Translations under genes and position numbers: made by a program
The notes under the pieces: generated by a model
The model's input: the letters and a program-made list of their open reading frames with translations, nothing else
Told to the model about the DNA's origin: nothing
Databases searched by the model: none
Shown: in pieces, positions 1-5,824 of the stretch
How the letters are laid out: the number at the start of each line of letters is the position of its first letter
How positions within the stretch are numbered: the stretch's first letter is position 1
Assembly (NCBI GenBank): GCA_017475805.1
Contig: JAFVEW010000263.1
Location: forward strand, 1-11,609
Direction: 5' to 3'
Source of the DNA: Synergistaceae bacterium
GTDB lineage: Bacteria; Synergistota; Synergistia; Synergistales; Aminobacteriaceae
DNA: 11,609 bases

Positions 1-25
1 TACCGAGTTTCATCTTATAATGCAA
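1..25 (-). CDS. Possible 5' end of a gene cut by the window edge
   Basis: A minus-strand reading frame enters the window edge. It can start at ATG (complement of 11-13) or at an in-frame TTG (complement of 23-25). A purine-rich AGGAAAGGA lies just upstream; it is about 7 nt from the TTG and rather far (12-13 nt) from the ATG, so the start is undecided. Only 4 to 8 codons are visible (MKLG from the ATG), so no function can be named. A near-consensus promoter at 166-194 points at it across a leader of about 135-145 nt, which is the main reason to believe in a gene here. Confidence 0.35.
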
Positions 26-165
26 GTCCTTTCCTAAAATTTTTTAAGATTTTTTTTGATTTTCTAACTTTTTATAACCAAATGCTGATTATATCTGATT
101 AAATCATTTATGTTTTTCTATCAATTTTGTTGCACCGTGTAGCTAATTTCCACACGTCGCGGGTA

Positions 166-194
166 AGTATATTGCGCAAAATTCATTTTGTCAA
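166..194 (-). promoter_or_regulatory. Near-consensus sigma-70 promoter reading leftwards
   Basis: On the minus strand the -35 box TTGACA (complement of 189-194) and the -10 box TATACT (complement of 166-171) are separated by exactly 17 bp. Transcription would start near 159. The first transcribed bases can fold into a small hairpin, CGTGT (152-156) with ACACG (136-140) on the transcript, loop 11 nt. The transcript then runs about 100 AT-rich bases before the possible start codons at 11-25. It is the best -35/-10 match in the window. Confidence 0.75.
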
Positions 195-216
195 GGACGA
201 AAAATTTTTTGAGTAC

Positions 217-297
217 AAAAAACTAAATCCTCGCGGCCAACGCTAAGGATTAAAACTATCCATTTTATTCTTTAGGTTGGTTGTGGATATTTTAGCA
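217..297 (-). ncRNA. Orphan small-RNA-like unit (about 66 nt) with promoter and terminator
   Basis: The minus strand carries an extended -10 box, TGC plus TAAAAT (complement of 289-297), with a predicted start near 282. A hairpin follows: AATCCT/AGGATT outer stem (arms at 246-251 and 226-231) and GCG/CGC inner stem (241-243 and 233-235). After TAG it runs into six T residues (217-222), a good Rho-independent terminator. The predicted RNA of about 66 nt has the size and layout of the small RNAs of modules A and B (5688-5760 and 615-692). Its -10 region, TATGCTAAAAT, is identical to that of the module A peptide gene. I found no convincing target here and no Shine-Dalgarno-led ORF in it. It may be an orphan antisense RNA or a decayed module. 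No transcript evidence is available. Confidence 0.4.
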
Positions 298-314
298 TAA
301 AGTCAAAAAGACAA

Positions 315-396
315 GTAGGAATTAGGAAGTAGGAGGTAGGAACTGTAAAGAAGAGACTTTATTTGAAGGAGAGGCGGGAAAAAATTTCTAATTCCT
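315..396. repeat. Inverted array of 7-bp repeats, locus 1
   Basis: 315-342 is four tandem heptamers of the form (G/T)TAGGAR. About 40 bp further, 383-396 holds two heptamers of the complementary type (AATTTCT, AATTCCT). The arms can form an imperfect hairpin. It belongs to the same family as loci at 1402-1447, 2822-2883 and 8343-8400. This copy lies beyond the terminator of the module B peptide gene and has the longest spacer of the four. Function unknown. Confidence 0.6.
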
Positions 397-400
397 CATT

Positions 401-429
401 AAAAAGCATGGGAAGGTCACCCTTCCCAT
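401..429 (-). terminator. Rho-independent terminator of the module B peptide transcript
   Basis: A perfect 9-bp stem, ATGGGAAGG (complement of 421-429) and CCTTCCCAT (complement of 408-416), encloses the loop GTGA. On the minus strand it is followed by GC and five T residues (401-405). It starts 10 bp after the stop codon of the small ORF at 440-544, so it closes a transcript of about 190 nt. This is one of the clearest terminators in the window. Confidence 0.85.
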
Positions 430-439
430 TAAACTTCAC

Positions 440-544
440 TTAAACACGTTTCGACACTGACAAGCGGGAACCCCGCTGGCGCGTAAAGTGCAAGCGTTCA
501 AGCCCAAAGCTGAGACTAAAAATTTTTCTAAGTGTTCTTCTCAT
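440..544 (-). CDS. Small basic peptide, module B (34 aa); candidate type I toxin-like peptide
   Basis: This 34-codon ORF starts at ATG (complement of 542-544) behind the strong Shine-Dalgarno GGGAGGAGGG. It ends in TAA just before the terminator at 401-429. The peptide begins MRRTLRK, has the core IFSLSFGLER (residues 8-17) and ends SVSKRV. It has ten Lys/Arg and one acidic residue. The core, the basic ends and the C-terminal SV-plus-basic pattern recur in the 28-aa peptide at 5825-5911 (MDKLLR, VFSLSFWLGR, SVKRREV), although the DNA has diverged. Conservation of peptide features, SD and flanking RNA signals in two places argues for a real gene. The start region is complementary to the RNA encoded just upstream (615-692). 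I do not recognise the family. Toxicity is inferred only from the arrangement; the hydrophobic stretch is too short and too basic for a classical membrane-spanning type I toxin. Confidence 0.6.
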   Translation of the reverse strand: MRRTLRKIFSLSFGLERLHFTRQRGSRLSVSKRV

Positions 545-608
545 GATAAATCCCTCCTCCCTTTATAGGAGTAGCTCGTTGGTTAGGCGAGCTGATGAAA
601 TTCTACCA
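545..608 (-). promoter_or_regulatory. Promoter and structured leader of the module B peptide
   Basis: An extended -10 box, TGG plus TAGAAT (complement of 600-608), predicts a start near 593 and a 5' leader of about 49 nt. The first bases form a hairpin with a perfect 6-bp stem AGCTCG/CGAGCT (588-593 with 573-578) and a 9-nt loop. A second possible stem, CTCCT with AGGAG, would bury the Shine-Dalgarno GGGAGGAGGG (around 551-561), about 6-7 nt before the ATG. No convincing -35 box is visible. The architecture matches that of module A (5760-5824), though the hairpin sequences differ. Confidence 0.55.
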
Positions 609-614
609 TGAGAA

Positions 615-692
615 AACAAAAAATCGCTCCCCGCTTAACCAGAGCAAGGGAGTCTTTAAGTTCATTACCATGATGAAACACTTAGAAATTAT
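615..692 (-). ncRNA. Predicted antisense RNA of module B
   Basis: A predicted RNA starts near 691 from the promoter at 698-706 and ends at a hairpin (CTCCC, complement of 648-652, with GGGAG, complement of 627-631) followed by six T residues (618-623). Its 5' half is complementary to the downstream peptide mRNA in two blocks. Bases 677-688 pair perfectly over 12 nt with 525-536 (codons 3-7 of the peptide). Bases 665-673 pair over 9 nt, one of them a G-U, with 541-549 (start codon and the bases before it). Between them is a small internal loop of 4 against 3 nt. Both RNAs are read from the same strand, so pairing would be in trans between two RNAs, or within a read-through transcript. The likely effect is to block translation initiation. 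Confidence 0.6.
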
Positions 693-697
693 TTGAA

Positions 698-706
698 ATT
701 ATAGCA
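698..706 (-). promoter_or_regulatory. Extended -10 promoter of the module B small RNA
   Basis: The minus strand reads TGC then the perfect -10 hexamer TATAAT (complement of 698-703). No good -35 box sits 16-18 bp upstream, so the extended -10 TGN motif probably carries the promoter. The same TGN-TATAAT arrangement drives the equivalent RNA of module A (5673-5681). Confidence 0.65.
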
Positions 707-725
707 TAGAACTTAACTACAAAGA

Positions 726-734
726 TGATATAAT
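726..734 (+). promoter_or_regulatory. Possible divergent extended -10 promoter
   Basis: On the plus strand TGA is followed directly by TATAAT (729-734). It would start a rightward transcript near 741, divergent from the module B small RNA and pointing at the Rpn-type remnant at 883-1392. No clear -35 box. In AT-rich DNA a lone -10 is weak evidence. Confidence 0.3.
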
Positions 735-783
735 CACGAATATTTCAGCTTCAAAGACGAGCTTTCACGGAAAAAATTTTAAT

Positions 784-837
784 TTTATTACTACATTTAT
801 TACTACAAAATCGCTTGTTTTGTTCGCTTGTCGCTTG
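784..837. repeat. Two short direct repeats: 12-bp tandem pair and TCGCTTG triplet
   Basis: TTTATTACTACA occurs twice in perfect tandem (784-795 and 796-807). It is followed by three copies of TCGCTTG (811-817, 824-830, 831-837), the last two adjacent. They lie in the non-coding stretch before the truncated Rpn-type frame. I see no ORF or RNA signal in them. They may mark small duplications at a rearranged junction. Confidence 0.5.
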
Positions 838-882
838 GATTCGCGGCGAGCCTAATTCAAAAAATTGGCATCCTTGTTTTGA

Positions 883-1392
883 AAAAATTTTTCATGGCTG
901 AAGAAGCCTATCGTTGTTAATGAAGCGTACCCGGGAATTTATCGCTTTGACGGAAAATTGAGCCTATCTATTCAGCTCATTGTGCCGTCGAAGCTGCCGC
1001 GTGGAGAATACGAGGGATTGAGAATTCTTGCTCACGGGGCGACTGTCGAAGCTCTTAAAAGTTACGCTGAAAGAGCCATAGCCAGCGACAACGAGCGGAT
1101 AAAAGAAAATGCAGGCACGGTTATTGATGTCTGCCTTTCTACGAACAAATATCTTAAGGAGGCTGAAGGAATGTACGAAGGTTTCAAAGAATTTTTCAAG
1201 GAGTCTATCGAAAAAGATCGACAAAAATGGAGGCAAGAAGCGCGTCAAGAAGGTGTAAACGCAGAAAAAAAGCGCGTGGCAACGGATATGCTGAAAAAAA
1301 ATCTTCCGCTGCAGCTGATTGAAGAAATCAGCAGGCTGTCTGAAAGTGTTATTCGTAACATTGCCGAGTCCATTGGAGTAGCAGTTTCGTGA
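883..1392 (+). pseudogene. C-terminal remnant of an Rpn-type (PD-(D/E)XK nuclease/transposase-like) protein
   Basis: The open frame runs from just after an in-frame TGA (880-882) to TGA at 1392, about 169 codons. The only common start codon near its beginning is a TTG at 958 without a good Shine-Dalgarno. However, the residues before it (KKPIVVNEAYPGIYRFDGK) read as protein typical of the family, so the coding sequence once extended further upstream. What remains resembles the C-terminal half of Rpn/PD-(D/E)XK transposase-like proteins: a NEAYPGIY-type segment, a helical region, a charged coiled stretch (KDRQKWRQEARQEG), and a final helical IAESIGVAVS-like end. The N-terminal nuclease domain with its catalytic D and ExK residues is absent. 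The family assignment is by remembered pattern, not a search. A translated internal fragment starting at 958 (144 aa) cannot be excluded. Confidence 0.55.
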
Positions 1393-1401
1393 TATTTATG
1401 A

Positions 1402-1447
1402 AAATTAGGAGCAAAGAAAAAATCTTAATTCCTCACCCCTAATTCAT
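1402..1447. terminator. Bidirectional hairpin, 7-bp repeat locus 2, between convergent genes
   Basis: AATTAGGAGC (1403-1412) pairs with the CCTAATT-containing arm (1436-1445): about 10 bp including two wobbles. The right arm is three tandem heptamers (AATTCCT, CACCCCT, AATTCAT; 1427-1447). It sits between the 3' end of the Rpn-type remnant (plus) and the 3' end of the antiporter (minus), the expected place for a shared terminator. Its A and T runs lie in the loop rather than after the stem, so terminator function is only plausible. Confidence 0.45.
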
Positions 1448-1461
1448 AAATCAAAAGAGTT

Positions 1462-2748
1462 TTATCGATGCTTTATTAATGAAAATCTTGCGCGGTTTAC
1501 GTGTTCAGGTTCGCCGGGTTCGATTTCTCCTGCTTTCATTAAAGCCATTCGAGTCAGCATTGGGCCGACTAATTCATAAATTAAAACGCTGAATAAAATA
1601 ATGTTGCGGATGAGTCCGCCCATCGAATCGCCGAGACTTTGTGAGCTGACGACCATTCCGAGAGCGACTCCGGCCTGCGGGAATAAAGTAATCCCTAAAT
1701 ATTTTTTGACGTTCTCTGAACATTTCATTACGGAACTGCTGATTAAAGCACCAAAATATTTTCCTAAGCAGCGCGTGAAAATATAAACAAGTCCTGTTAC
1801 AATCACGAACGGATATTGAAAGACTGAAAGCTCAAGCCTTGCGCCCGATAACACGAAAAATACAGCGTAGAGCGGAGCTGACCATTTTTCAGAGCGTTTC
1901 ATAATGTCGGCTGAATATTCGCTCATGTTGCAGAAAATTGTTCCAAGCATCATGCAGACAAGAAGCGACGAAAATCCTACGCGAACTTTCCCGAAATTGA
2001 ATTCAAGACTTGCGAGCGATATTGTCATCATAACGAAAGCAATCGTCATTGAAAGTCTGTTTGAATTTGAGAAAAATAATTTTTCAAGCTGCGTCAAAAT
2101 ATAGCCCATTATCGCGCCCAAAACCAACGAGCTGATTATTTCTATTAACGGATTAATGATTATCGAGACGAAATTCACTGCGCCGCCTATCATAGCTTGA
2201 GCCACACCGATTGATACAGCAAAGATTATTAAGCCTGCTGCGTCATCAAGAGCAACGATCGGCAATAATAAATTTGTAACAGGGCCTTTAGCTTTGAATT
2301 GTCGAACTACCATTAAAGTCGCAGCCGGAGCCGTCGCCGAAGCTATCGCGCCTAAAGTTATAGCAACAGGAACGGGCAAAACGTCGCCGCCAAGTTTTAT
2401 ACTCAGAGCTATTAAAGCAATGTCAACAAGAATAGTAGCAGTCAAGGCTTGAAAAATTCCTATAAAAGTTGCAGCCTTTCCCATCTCTTTTAATTGAGTC
2501 ATTCTAAACTCACTGCCAATATCAAACGCTATAAAGCCAAGAGCAACACTCGAAATTACGTCGACTTCAGAAAGCTCTGACGAAGAACTAAAACCTAAGC
2601 CTAAACTCCCGAAGACGTAAGGCCCGACCAAAACTCCTGCGATTAAAAATGCCGTAACGTCAGGAAATTTGAAGCCTAAATATTTGAAAGCTCGTGTCAT
2701 CATCAGACCGGCGAACAAAGCAAAAGCAGTTTTAAGTAGCAAAGTCAT
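1462..2748 (-). CDS. Cation:proton antiporter (NhaP/Kef-like, CPA superfamily)
   Basis: A 428-aa integral membrane protein made almost entirely of hydrophobic segments, as expected for about 12-13 helices of the sodium/hydrogen exchanger family, which exchanges Na+ or K+ for protons across the inner membrane. The ALDDAAG motif (residues 166-172) gives the paired aspartates (168-169) that mark electrogenic DD-type antiporters. It follows a polar, broken-helix-like ASATAPAAT stretch (136-143). There is no C-terminal TrkA-N regulatory domain as in full-length Kef proteins, only a short charged tail. The start is ATG at 2748: an upstream GTG frame stops at once, and only a weak GTGAG serves as ribosome-binding site. 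That weak site lies within the leader stem at 2758-2803, so expression may depend on leader folding. Ion specificity cannot be read from the sequence. Confidence 0.85.
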   Translation of the reverse strand: MTLLLKTAFALFAGLMMTRAFKYLGFKFPDVTAFLIAGVLVGPYVFGSLGLGFSSSSELSEVDVISSVALGFIAFDIGSEFRMTQLKEMGKAATFIGIFQALTATILVDIALIALSIKLGGDVLPVPVAITLGAIASATAPAATLMVVRQFKAKGPVTNLLLPIVALDDAAGLIIFAVSIGVAQAMIGGAVNFVSIIINPLIEIISSLVLGAIMGYILTQLEKLFFSNSNRLSMTIAFVMMTISLASLEFNFGKVRVGFSSLLVCMMLGTIFCNMSEYSADIMKRSEKWSAPLYAVFFVLSGARLELSVFQYPFVIVTGLVYIFTRCLGKYFGALISSSVMKCSENVKKYLGITLFPQAGVALGMVVSSQSLGDSMGGLIRNIILFSVLIYELVGPMLTRMALMKAGEIEPGEPEHVNRARFSLIKHR

Positions 2749-2751
2749 TAT

Positions 2752-2812
2752 AAAAAACTCACGCCTCTTTATTTTTATTAAAATTCTTTAAGTTCGGCGT
2801 GAGATTATAGCA
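2752..2812 (-). promoter_or_regulatory. Promoter and terminator-like leader stem of the antiporter gene
   Basis: An extended -10, TGC plus TATAAT (complement of 2804-2812), predicts a start within or just after the sequence CTCACGCC. That 8-mer (complement of 2796-2803) is perfectly complementary to GGCGTGAG (complement of 2758-2765), with a 30-nt AT-rich loop. Six T residues (2752-2757) and the ATG of the antiporter follow immediately. The structure looks like an intrinsic terminator in the leader and also covers the only candidate ribosome-binding site. If transcription starts inside the left arm the full stem would not form in RNA, and the inverted repeat would then be a DNA operator. Confidence 0.5.
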
Positions 2813-2821
2813 CTTTAATTA

Positions 2822-2883
2822 ATTAGGAGTTAGAAATTAGGAAGTAGGAACAAAAATATCTTTTTCATTCCTCATTCCTAATT
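2822..2883. repeat. Inverted array of 7-bp repeats, locus 3, after ppdK
   Basis: The left arm is four perfect-register heptamers, ATTAGGA, GTTAGAA, ATTAGGA, AGTAGGA (2822-2849). The right arm is CATTCCT twice (2866-2879) then AATTT. The arms can pair (AATTAGGA with TCCTAATT) around a loop containing ATATCTTTTT. It abuts the ppdK stop codon and lies upstream of the antiporter promoter. It may terminate ppdK or be a small mobile or slippage-grown repeat. Confidence 0.6.
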
Positions 2884-5528
2884 TATTTCAAAACTCCGAG
2901 TGCTGCGTGTGCGGCTGCAATGCGAGCTACAGGGACTCTGAACGGCGAGCAGCTTACGTAATTCAAATTAACGCTGTGGCAGAAGGCAATGCTTGACGGA
3001 TTTCCGCCATGTTCACCGCAAATTCCGACGGATAAGTTAGGATTGACGCTGCGGCCTTTTTCGACAGCCATTTTAACGAGTTGTCCTGGACCTTCTCTGT
3101 CAAGTTCAGCGAACGGGTTTTCTTTGAATACGCCTTTGTCGATGTACTGGAACAAGAATTTATTTTCAGCATCGTCGCGTGAGTAGCCTAACGTCGTTTG
3201 CGTCAAGTCGTTCGTTCCGCATGAGAAGAACTGAGCGTATTCTGCTAATTGATCAGCAACAAGAGCGGCTCTCGGAATTTCAATCATCGTTCCAACAAGA
3301 TAATTAAAATTCACGCCCGTTTCTTTCATGACGTCGGCAGCTATTCTGTCGGCCATTTCTCTAAAGAATTTCATCTCCGGCTTCGTTCCTACCAACGGGA
3401 TCATTACTTCAGGCTTGACTGTAACGCCTGCTTTTGTCTGTTCGACAACGGCCTCGAAAATCGCGCTCATCTGCATTTCGTAAATTTCAGGGTAAATCAT
3501 TCCTAAGCGGCAGCCTCTAAAGCCTAACATCGGGTTATTCTCATGAAGCTGGTGAACTCTCTCAAGAGTTTCATTAAGACGCTTGGCCTCTTCGCCTGTG
3601 GCTGTCTTGAGGTCTTCGAGAATGTTTGGCTCTTTCGGCAAAAATTCATGAAGCGGCGGGTCTAACAATCTAATAATTACCGGGAAGCCGTCCATAGCTT
3701 TGAAAATTCCATTGAAGTCTTCTTTCTGCATGACTTTCAACTTTGCGAGAGCATCTTTGCGGCCTTCTTTGCCTTCTGCACTGCCGGTTAAAGCTACGAT
3801 TAAACGCTGCATTGTCGGAAGTCTATCAACGCCCATAAACATGTGTTCAGTTCGGCAAAGTCCAACGCCCTTAGCTCCGAAATCACGCGCGCGTTTTGCG
3901 TCTTCGGGTGTGTCGGCGTTCGTCCAGACCATTAATTTTGAATTTTCATCGGCCCATTCAAGAATTTTCTTGAAATCTTCCGTAAATGTTGCGTCGACCA
4001 TCTTAGCTTCGCCTGCTAAGAAATTCCCTGTCGTTCCGTCAACTGTAACCCAGTCGCCTTTCTTGAAAACTCTATCGCCTACGGTCAAAGTTTCTTTGTC
4101 AACGTCAATCACAGCTTCTTCACAGCCGCAGACAGCAGGCTTGCCCATTCCGCGAGCAACGACAGCAGCGTGTGATGTCATTCCGCCGCGTGAAGTTACG
4201 ACGCCGTTTGAAGCAAATAATCCGTGAATATCGTCAGGGCTTGTCTCAGGACGCGCAAGAATTACAGGCTTGTTTGCTCTTGCCCACTCTTCTGCTTCGT
4301 CAGCTGAGAAAACTAACATTCCTGCGCCAGCTCCAGGTGAAGCCGGAAGACCTTTTGTGATGACGTCCTGTTTTGCTGATTTATCAACTTGACGATGTAA
4401 AAGCTGCTCGACTTGGTCAGGCGATACTCTCGTTACGGCTGTCTTCTTGTCGATTAAACCTTCGTTCACCATATCGACGGCGATTTTAACGGCTGCGCTT
4501 GCTGTTCTCTTGCCTGCTCTCGTCTGAAGAAGATGTAATTTTCCGCGTTCGATTGTAAATTCGACGTCCTGCATTTCCTGATAAGTTTTCTCAAGAAGGT
4601 TCGTTAATCTGCAAAGCTCTTTATAAATTTCCGGCATTTTCTGTTCAAGCTCGGCTATCGGCATCGGTGTTCTGATACCTGCAACAACATCTTCGCCCTG
4701 AGCGTTGATTAAAAATTCACCGTAAAGTTTATTTTCGCCTGTTGAAGGGTTACGAGTGAAGCAAACGCCTGTTCCGCAGTCGTCGCCAAGATTTCCAAAA
4801 ATCATAGCGATAACGTTGACGGCTGTCCCTAAATTGTCATCGATTTTGTTGATTTTTCGATAAGTTACGGCTCGTGGAATATTCCAGCTCTTGAAAACTG
4901 CTTCGATAGCACGTCTAAGCTGCTCCCAAGGGTCTGAAGGAAATTCGTTGCCTGTTGCTTTTTTGTAGATTGCTTTGTACTCGACAAGTAACTTTTCGAG
5001 AGCTTCGGCTGGAATTTGATAATCCTGCTCAACTCCGGCGGCCTTGCGTGTTGCTGCTAATGCTTCCTCGAACAAGTCAATATTAACTTCATCGACAACG
5101 TTAGCGAACATCTGAATAAATCTGCGATAAGAGTCGTAAGCAAATCTCTTGTTGCCTGAACTCTCAGCGAGACCTTTGACGGTATTGTCATTGAGGCCAA
5201 GATTCAAAATAGTTTCCATCATGCCGGGCATCGAAATCGGAGCACCCGAACGAACGGAAACTAATAACGGATTTTTGCCATCATTGAAGCCTTTGCCTGT
5301 TTCTTTTTCAAGCTGGGCAACGGAATTTTTAACATCGCCCCAAAGTTCGTCAATGATTTTAGGGTTCTGCATGTACTTGCGGCAGACTTCAGTTGTTAAA
5401 ATAAATCCTGCCGGAACGGGAAGGCCGGACTGAGCCATCTTGCAAAGGTTTGCTCCCTTGCCTCCTAATAATAAACGCTTGTCGCCGTCTCCGTCCTTAA
5501 GACTGTAGACGTAACGTTCTGTGGGCAT
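2883..5528 (-). CDS. ppdK: Pyruvate, phosphate dikinase
   Basis: An 881-aa cytoplasmic enzyme, the usual full length (about 870-880), interconverting pyruvate, ATP and phosphate with PEP, AMP and pyrophosphate. The N-terminal ATP-grasp region has GGKGANLCKM (22-31). The swivelling phosphohistidine domain carries GGMTSHAAVVARG with His453 as phosphocarrier. The C-terminal PEP/pyruvate barrel has the catalytic GICGEHGG with Cys837, shortly before the end. These motifs separate it from PEP synthase (PpsA). The start at ATG 5528 has a good AGAGGTGG Shine-Dalgarno 6 nt upstream. The gene stands alone, with its own -10 box at 5581-5586 and a repeat hairpin at its 3' end. In anaerobes it works either in glycolysis with PPi or in making PEP; direction cannot be told here. 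All key residues are present. Confidence 0.97.
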   Translation of the reverse strand: MPTERYVYSLKDGDGDKRLLLGGKGANLCKMAQSGLPVPAGFILTTEVCRKYMQNPKIIDELWGDVKNSVAQLEKETGKGFNDGKNPLLVSVRSGAPISMPGMMETILNLGLNDNTVKGLAESSGNKRFAYDSYRRFIQMFANVVDEVNIDLFEEALAATRKAAGVEQDYQIPAEALEKLLVEYKAIYKKATGNEFPSDPWEQLRRAIEAVFKSWNIPRAVTYRKINKIDDNLGTAVNVIAMIFGNLGDDCGTGVCFTRNPSTGENKLYGEFLINAQGEDVVAGIRTPMPIAELEQKMPEIYKELCRLTNLLEKTYQEMQDVEFTIERGKLHLLQTRAGKRTASAAVKIAVDMVNEGLIDKKTAVTRVSPDQVEQLLHRQVDKSAKQDVITKGLPASPGAGAGMLVFSADEAEEWARANKPVILARPETSPDDIHGLFASNGVVTSRGGMTSHAAVVARGMGKPAVCGCEEAVIDVDKETLTVGDRVFKKGDWVTVDGTTGNFLAGEAKMVDATFTEDFKKILEWADENSKLMVWTNADTPEDAKRARDFGAKGVGLCRTEHMFMGVDRLPTMQRLIVALTGSAEGKEGRKDALAKLKVMQKEDFNGIFKAMDGFPVIIRLLDPPLHEFLPKEPNILEDLKTATGEEAKRLNETLERVHQLHENNPMLGFRGCRLGMIYPEIYEMQMSAIFEAVVEQTKAGVTVKPEVMIPLVGTKPEMKFFREMADRIAADVMKETGVNFNYLVGTMIEIPRAALVADQLAEYAQFFSCGTNDLTQTTLGYSRDDAENKFLFQYIDKGVFKENPFAELDREGPGQLVKMAVEKGRSVNPNLSVGICGEHGGNPSSIAFCHSVNLNYVSCSPFRVPVARIAAAHAALGVLK

Positions 5529-5580
5529 AATAAACCACCTCTTAAAAAAATTTTTTATTGCTTTTTGAAACGTGAGTGAA

Positions 5581-5586
5581 ATTATA
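5581..5586 (-). promoter_or_regulatory. -10 box of the ppdK promoter
   Basis: A perfect TATAAT lies on the minus strand (complement of 5581-5586), about 52 bp before the ATG of ppdK, predicting a leader of roughly 45 nt. It has no TGN extension and no good -35 box at 16-18 bp. The bases just after it, TTCACTCACG, resemble those after the -10 boxes of the antiporter and the gene at 5955-7163. Confidence 0.5.
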
Positions 5587-5672
5587 GAGAAATTTGTAAT
5601 AAAAAAATGCGCAATTTATATTATTTTTAAGAATTGGCTACTTAAATGTGAAAAATTATCAAAGTGAAACTG

Positions 5673-5760
5673 TGATATAATTACAAACAGTAAAAGTTTA
5701 TTCAATAAAATGATAATTCCAAGCTCCCTTAGCTATGGGCATGCGGGGGAGATTTTTTTT
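5673..5760 (+). ncRNA. Predicted antisense RNA of module A, with its promoter
   Basis: An extended -10, TGA plus TATAAT (5673-5681), predicts a start near 5688. The RNA of about 70 nt ends at a hairpin, CTCCC (5724-5728) with GGGAG (5747-5751), followed by eight T residues (5753-5760). Its 5' half is complementary to the peptide mRNA encoded immediately downstream on the same strand. Bases 5690-5701 pair perfectly over 12 nt with 5829-5840 (codons 2-6); pairing continues through 5702-5704 with 5826-5828, including one G-U. Bases 5710-5720 pair over 11 nt, one a G-U, with 5816-5826 (SD edge, spacer and start codon). About 5-6 unpaired bases lie between the blocks on this RNA. The RNA would cover the ribosome-binding region and start codon. 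It is the counterpart of 615-692. Confidence 0.65.
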
Positions 5761-5824
5761 ATGCTAAAATAATCCCCGGTCTGTAGCCCAACAGACACTC
5801 TCGAACAGAGAGGAGGGGATTATC
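5760..5824 (+). promoter_or_regulatory. Promoter and structured leader of the module A peptide
   Basis: An extended -10, TGC plus TAAAAT (5762-5770), lies just after the T-tract of the small RNA; TATGCT (5760-5765) is an alternative -10. The leader holds a perfect 6-bp hairpin, GTCTGT/ACAGAC (5779-5784 and 5791-5796). A second, CTCTC/GAGAG (5798-5802 and 5808-5812), reaches into the Shine-Dalgarno AGGAGGGG (5811-5818), whose GGAGG core is 8 nt from the ATG. If transcription starts at the alternative -10, the 5' end AATCCCC (5771-5777) is also perfectly complementary to GGGGATT (5815-5821), which would close the ribosome-binding site. No -35 box is visible. Confidence 0.55.

Noticed and set aside
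315..400. CRISPR array
   Set aside because: Repeat units are 7 bp with no unique spacers of 30-40 bp, and no cas gene is present.
236..581. Loop-loop contact between the orphan RNA (GTTGG in its terminator loop) and the first hairpin loop of the module B mRNA (CCAAC)
   Set aside because: Only about 6 nt match, easily expected by chance; kept out of the findings.
964..1248. Minus-strand open frame of 94 codons opposite the Rpn-type remnant
   Set aside because: The plus-strand translation carries recognisable family-like protein, while this one has no motif and no good ribosome-binding site.
3700..4227. Plus-strand open frame of 175 codons opposite ppdK
   Set aside because: It lies wholly inside the full-length ppdK gene, has a low-complexity Ser/Pro-rich translation and no family motifs. 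It is an antisense shadow; the same applies to the other open frames opposite ppdK, the antiporter, the permease and the dehydratase.
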